DNA from: CAYSPT01 sp964432985
GTDB lineage: Bacteria; Muiribacteriota; CAYSPT01
Assembly: GCA_964432985.1 (NCBI GenBank)
Contig: CAYSPT010000122.1
Coordinates: 1-9,071 of the forward strand
Direction of reading: 5' to 3'
DNA length: 9,071 nucleotides
Below the pieces are notes generated by a model that saw only the letters and a program-made list of their open reading frames with translations, was not told the DNA's origin and made no database searches. Shown here in pieces: positions 6,493-9,071 of the stretch. The position numbers and the translations under genes are program-made. Every line of letters begins with the position of its first letter. Position 1 is the first letter of the stretch.

Positions 6493-6651
6493 TTATCTGG
6501 TATTTCTCCCGTCCCGTCCGGTAAGTTCAATCCCCAGTTTCTTTATTTTTCTCCAGAGGGTGGATGGATGTATCCCCAGTTCACGAGCGGCTGGAAGCGT
6601 GAGAGAAACTGAAAAAATCACTTCTTGTGAAGTCGGCTCTTTCGAAGTAAG
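6493..6651 (-). pseudogene. Relic of the Fis-type DNA-binding end of an NtrC-family activator
   Basis: On the minus strand a 52-codon frame runs from a stop at 6652-6654 to TAA at 6493-6495. Its second half reads LPAARELGIHPSTLWRKIKK followed by LGI, which is the helix-turn-helix of the Fis/HTH_8 type that ends sigma-54-dependent activators (NtrC family), with a short basic tail to the stop. The preceding helix of that domain, the AAA+ ATPase domain and the receiver or PAS part are missing. The place where they should lie is occupied by the opposite-strand gene starting at 6660. There is no good start; a GTG at 6619-6621 is possible but has no visible ribosome site. I read it as the 3' remnant of a deleted regulator gene. 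A functional 40-52-residue DNA-binding peptide is possible but less likely. The stop lies only 5 bp from the end of the preceding YibE/F gene. Confidence 0.7.
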
Positions 6652-6659
6652 CTAGGACC

Positions 6660-8927
6660 ATGAGGATTACAGTTCGTCTCTGGGTAGTTTTTCTGATTCT
6701 AATTCCCGCGATATGCTTTCCCATTTCTACCAGTGCTGCCGGATCCCCGCCCGAAATTACCAGAGCCCGCGTGCTGGATGTGAAACTGCCGCCGGAGATG
6801 CGTGCCAGGCCAGAAGGACGATATTCACCTTATACCGAGCTGATTCTGCTTGAGCTTGCCGATGGGACCACGGTGGAAGTCGAACATTATCTCAAAGGTG
6901 CCTCACTCTACGATACCCGGCCGGATGTTGGTGATCAGGTTGTTCTGGATGTGAAGCGTGTGAGTGGCAGCTGTGTGCCTGACGAGGTTAAAATCAAGGA
7001 TTTCAGCCGTCTTCTCCCACTGATCATGCTGATAGCGGTGATGGTAGTATCCGTAGTCGCCGTCGGGGGACTGAAGGGTCTGAGAGCTCTGGGAGCCCTG
7101 GTTGTTACTCTCTTGATGGTGACGCACATGCTTTTGCCATTGCTTCTGGCTGGTTTCCCGCCTTTGATTACGACCTGGGTGATTTCTTTTGTCGCTTCCG
7201 GGGCAACGATGCTCATCGTAGCCGGAGCCACACGCAAAGCTCTGGCCGCTCTTACCGGGGTAGGCGCCGGCCTGATTGCCTCGGCTCTCTTCTCGGTGGT
7301 ATTTGTCACTCTCTGCCACCTGACGGGTTTGAAGACGACGAACGTGCAGGCCTTGCTGAGCTCCCCCCTGTACCGCCTTGACGATGTCCGGGGGCTGCTT
7401 ATCCTGGGCATGATCATCAGTTCACTGGGAGCGGTAATGGATATGGCGATGGGAGTCGCCTCGTTCGCCTTTGAACTCAAGAAAGCCAAACCCGGTGTCA
7501 TGTGGAGAGAAGTTTTCAAGCGTTCAACCAGCATGGGAAGTTCGGTGGTAGGGACCATGTTCGGAACGCTTTTCATGGCTTTTCTGGGCCACTCGGTCCC
7601 ATGGATAATAGCCTTCAAGGCCGGGGATCTCCCTCTCCCTCTTTTCCTTAACTGGGAGCTTACAGCCGTCGAGATAGGGAAAATAACTGTGGCGGCGGCC
7701 GGTTTGGCCGTTTCCGTTCCGGTCACGGCTCTGGCCGCCTGTTACTTGCAGACGCACCGTGGAGATAAGGGGCAGCCGCTACCTCGTCGCTTGTCTCCTC
7801 ATCATGATAGGAAGCTATCGGGAGCAAAGCTGCTTCCACTTCTTTTGGCCGGGATAATCATTTTTTATCCGGCTATCGTTCCTGCCCAGGCTCCTGATTA
7901 TGAGTTCTACCGGTATAATTTTCTCCGGATCAAGGAGCGTGGCGAGAACATTGTTGCCGGGAAAGTGCTCAATGTGCGGCCACACCCGTCAGGAAGTATG
8001 CAGGAATTGACGTTCAGTCTGAAAGACGGCAGGGTCGTTACCGGCCGGAATGTCCTCTGGGGATCGGATAAGTACGATGCTGTTCTCCAAAAAGGAAACA
8101 GGGTTATTCTCAGGATACACCCAGACAAAGTGGATAGAGCGGAGTTTGTAACCTATGACAGATGCCTGGAATATCTTATGGCCCTGGGAGTGATAGTCCT
8201 GTTGCTCACCTGGATCGGTGGGTTCAAGGGCTTGATGACTGTCCTGGGAGGCGCCTGTACGTTACTTTACTTCAGTAAGATTCTTCTGCCGGCGCTGGAG
8301 GCTGGGTACCCGCCACTCGGTGCCGCCGTGTTTACGGCTTTTCTCACCACGGTTTCGGTGTTGCTTCTGCTCGGGGGCATTAACCGAAAATCGGCCGCGG
8401 CCATTACCGGAGCAATTGCCGGACTGTCAATAACGGCCCTCACGGCCTGGGCTTTCTCAGGTGTTTTGCATCTTAAGGGAAGTACCGGCGAGTCAATGCA
8501 GGTCATGTTCTATATTACCAGTAGCAGCGGTCAGTCGGGATGGAACCCATCGACGATAATCCTGGCCGGTATGGTTCTCGGTGCCACAGGAGCGGTAATA
8601 GACGTGGCCATGACTGTGGCTTCCTCCGTTTTTGAGATAGCCCGGGCTCATCAGGAGCTTCATCCGAGACGGCTGGTGAGGCATGGTTTGGCCGTGGGAA
8701 AGGATGTCCTCGGCACGATGGTGAATACGCTCGTCCTGGCGTATGCCGGGAGTGCCGTTTCGACCCTTCTCCTGCTCAAAATTTACACCCCCGGAGCGTT
8801 ATTATTTCACCGGGAAGAGATCTCTCTGTTCGTGCTCGAATCCGTCTCGGGAATCCTCGGATTCGTACTGGCTGTACCCCTGACAGCCCTGGCGGCAGCT
8901 TATCTTTCCAACTGGGGTAAAAGTTAG
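6660..8927 (+). CDS. Double YibE/F protein: two family modules fused in one chain
   Basis: The predicted protein has 755 residues, about twice a single YibE/F protein. Module 1: signal peptide or anchor (about 5-27, ISTSAAGSPP), external beta-rich domain (30-115), seven helices (about 119-363), signature SSLGAVMDMAMGVASFAFEL (254-273). Module 2: a basic linker (366-390), a second signal-peptide-like helix ending in PAQAPDY (391-413), external domain (413-500), seven helices (about 503-749), signature GATGAVIDVAMTVASSVFEI (641-660) and VGKDVLGTMVNTLVLAYAGS (679-698). Module 1 keeps the intramembrane Asp261 but in the second signature reads GSSVVGTMFGTLFMAFLG, lacking the Asp and Asn that module 2 and the upstream protein keep. 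Two ancestral genes, each with an export signal, seem to have fused. The ATG at 6660 is supported by the signal peptide, but its ribosome site (AGGA at 6654-6657, 2 bp away) is poor, so translation may be weak or the leader may have been altered by deletion. Function is unknown, as for the family; a pseudo-dimeric membrane complex with the upstream protein is plausible. Confidence 0.9.
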   Translation: MRITVRLWVVFLILIPAICFPISTSAAGSPPEITRARVLDVKLPPEMRARPEGRYSPYTELILLELADGTTVEVEHYLKGASLYDTRPDVGDQVVLDVKRVSGSCVPDEVKIKDFSRLLPLIMLIAVMVVSVVAVGGLKGLRALGALVVTLLMVTHMLLPLLLAGFPPLITTWVISFVASGATMLIVAGATRKALAALTGVGAGLIASALFSVVFVTLCHLTGLKTTNVQALLSSPLYRLDDVRGLLILGMIISSLGAVMDMAMGVASFAFELKKAKPGVMWREVFKRSTSMGSSVVGTMFGTLFMAFLGHSVPWIIAFKAGDLPLPLFLNWELTAVEIGKITVAAAGLAVSVPVTALAACYLQTHRGDKGQPLPRRLSPHHDRKLSGAKLLPLLLAGIIIFYPAIVPAQAPDYEFYRYNFLRIKERGENIVAGKVLNVRPHPSGSMQELTFSLKDGRVVTGRNVLWGSDKYDAVLQKGNRVILRIHPDKVDRAEFVTYDRCLEYLMALGVIVLLLTWIGGFKGLMTVLGGACTLLYFSKILLPALEAGYPPLGAAVFTAFLTTVSVLLLLGGINRKSAAAITGAIAGLSITALTAWAFSGVLHLKGSTGESMQVMFYITSSSGQSGWNPSTIILAGMVLGATGAVIDVAMTVASSVFEIARAHQELHPRRLVRHGLAVGKDVLGTMVNTLVLAYAGSAVSTLLLLKIYTPGALLFHREEISLFVLESVSGILGFVLAVPLTALAAAYLSNWGKS

Positions 8928-9071
8928 TATAAGGCTGTTATTAATTCCTCTTCGGGCGACAATATCGAAGTATGACCTGACAATTTTTTTATGAAGCTAA
9001 GTACTGGAAATAGTTGTCCCCGAACAGGACTCGAACTTGACCGGATTTATTTAGTAGGTTGAAGCACGTTC
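8928..9071. other. Right-edge non-coding stretch, no firm feature
   Basis: No gene starts here. A short inverted pair CTTCG/CGAAG (8950-8954, 8966-8970) and a run of seven T (8984-8990) are present, but they are 13 bp apart and do not form a classic terminator. On the minus strand, GTTCGAGTCCTGTTCGGGGA (about 9019-9038) resembles a tRNA T-arm and acceptor strand, but the arm has mismatches; see the rejected list. The unit might continue beyond the window. Confidence 0.35.

Noticed and set aside
6935..7726. 263-codon minus-strand frame opposite the double YibE/F gene
   Set aside because: It has a low-complexity Thr/Ser/Pro/Arg composition typical of the antisense of a membrane protein gene, and the plus-strand frame has clear family signatures.
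8950..8990. Rho-independent terminator after the double YibE/F gene
   Set aside because: The CTTCG/CGAAG stem is only 5 bp with an 11-nt loop and lies 13 bp away from the T-run.
9015..9071. tRNA 3' half or IS200-type end on the minus strand (GTTCGAGTCCTGTTCGGGGA)
   Set aside because: The T-loop TTCGAGT looks right, but the T-stem has two mismatches and no anticodon arm can be drawn upstream within the window. The CGGGGACA ending also recalls ends of small transposable repeats, but there is no transposase and no partner repeat here. Sequence beyond 9071 would decide.

Overview
The window is about 9 kb of bacterial DNA with moderately high GC in the genes and visibly lower GC in the gaps. It holds four intact or nearly intact genes, the cut-off 3' end of a fifth, and several pieces of genomic debris. 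The organism cannot be named from this sequence. The receptor-like Ser/Thr kinase with a VMDWGLAK activation segment and a WD40 C-terminus resembles kinases of Planctomycetes and other large-genome or uncultivated phyla. The Fis-type helix-turn-helix fragment is typical of bacteria rich in sigma-54 activators, such as Desulfobacterota and their relatives. The YibE/F membrane proteins are best known from Firmicutes, Thermotogae, Spirochaetes and Actinobacteria. I infer an uncultivated or poorly sampled phylum, with low confidence.

Layout. Positions 1-401 (+) are the C-terminus of an unrecognised, probably secreted or surface protein. Positions 533-1156 (-) encode a chimera in which the first ~57 residues of an IS21-type IstA transposase are joined in frame to a phage-type ORF6N domain. 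The IS21-like terminus is still present upstream of it at 1218-1272, with two near-identical binding repeats, followed by a long leader stem-loop. No istB and no second IS end are visible. Positions 1394-4765 (+) encode a 1123-residue transmembrane Ser/Thr kinase whose C-terminal part carries 14 WD40 blades, enough for two seven-bladed propellers. A gap of about 590 bp follows; it has a good extended -10 promoter candidate and an adjacent inverted repeat, but no recognisable gene.

Positions 5360-6487 (+) encode one YibE/F-type polytopic membrane protein, and 6660-8927 (+) a second made of two YibE/F modules fused head to tail, so three modules lie in a row. Between the two genes, on the opposite strand, is a roughly 50-codon relic of the Fis-type DNA-binding end of an NtrC-family activator (6493-6651). 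The last ~140 bp hold nothing that can be called firmly.

How the parts relate. The two YibE/F genes very likely work together, since they have the same fold and orientation and 172 bp between them. Whether the kinase is functionally linked to them is unknown. The ORF6N chimera, the orphan IS21 end and the activator relic all point to past rearrangement around otherwise stable genes. The observations most worth a second look are the IstA-ORF6N fusion with its retained IS leader, and the three-module YibE/F arrangement, in which one module has lost residues the other two keep and the fusion retains an internal signal-peptide-like segment.
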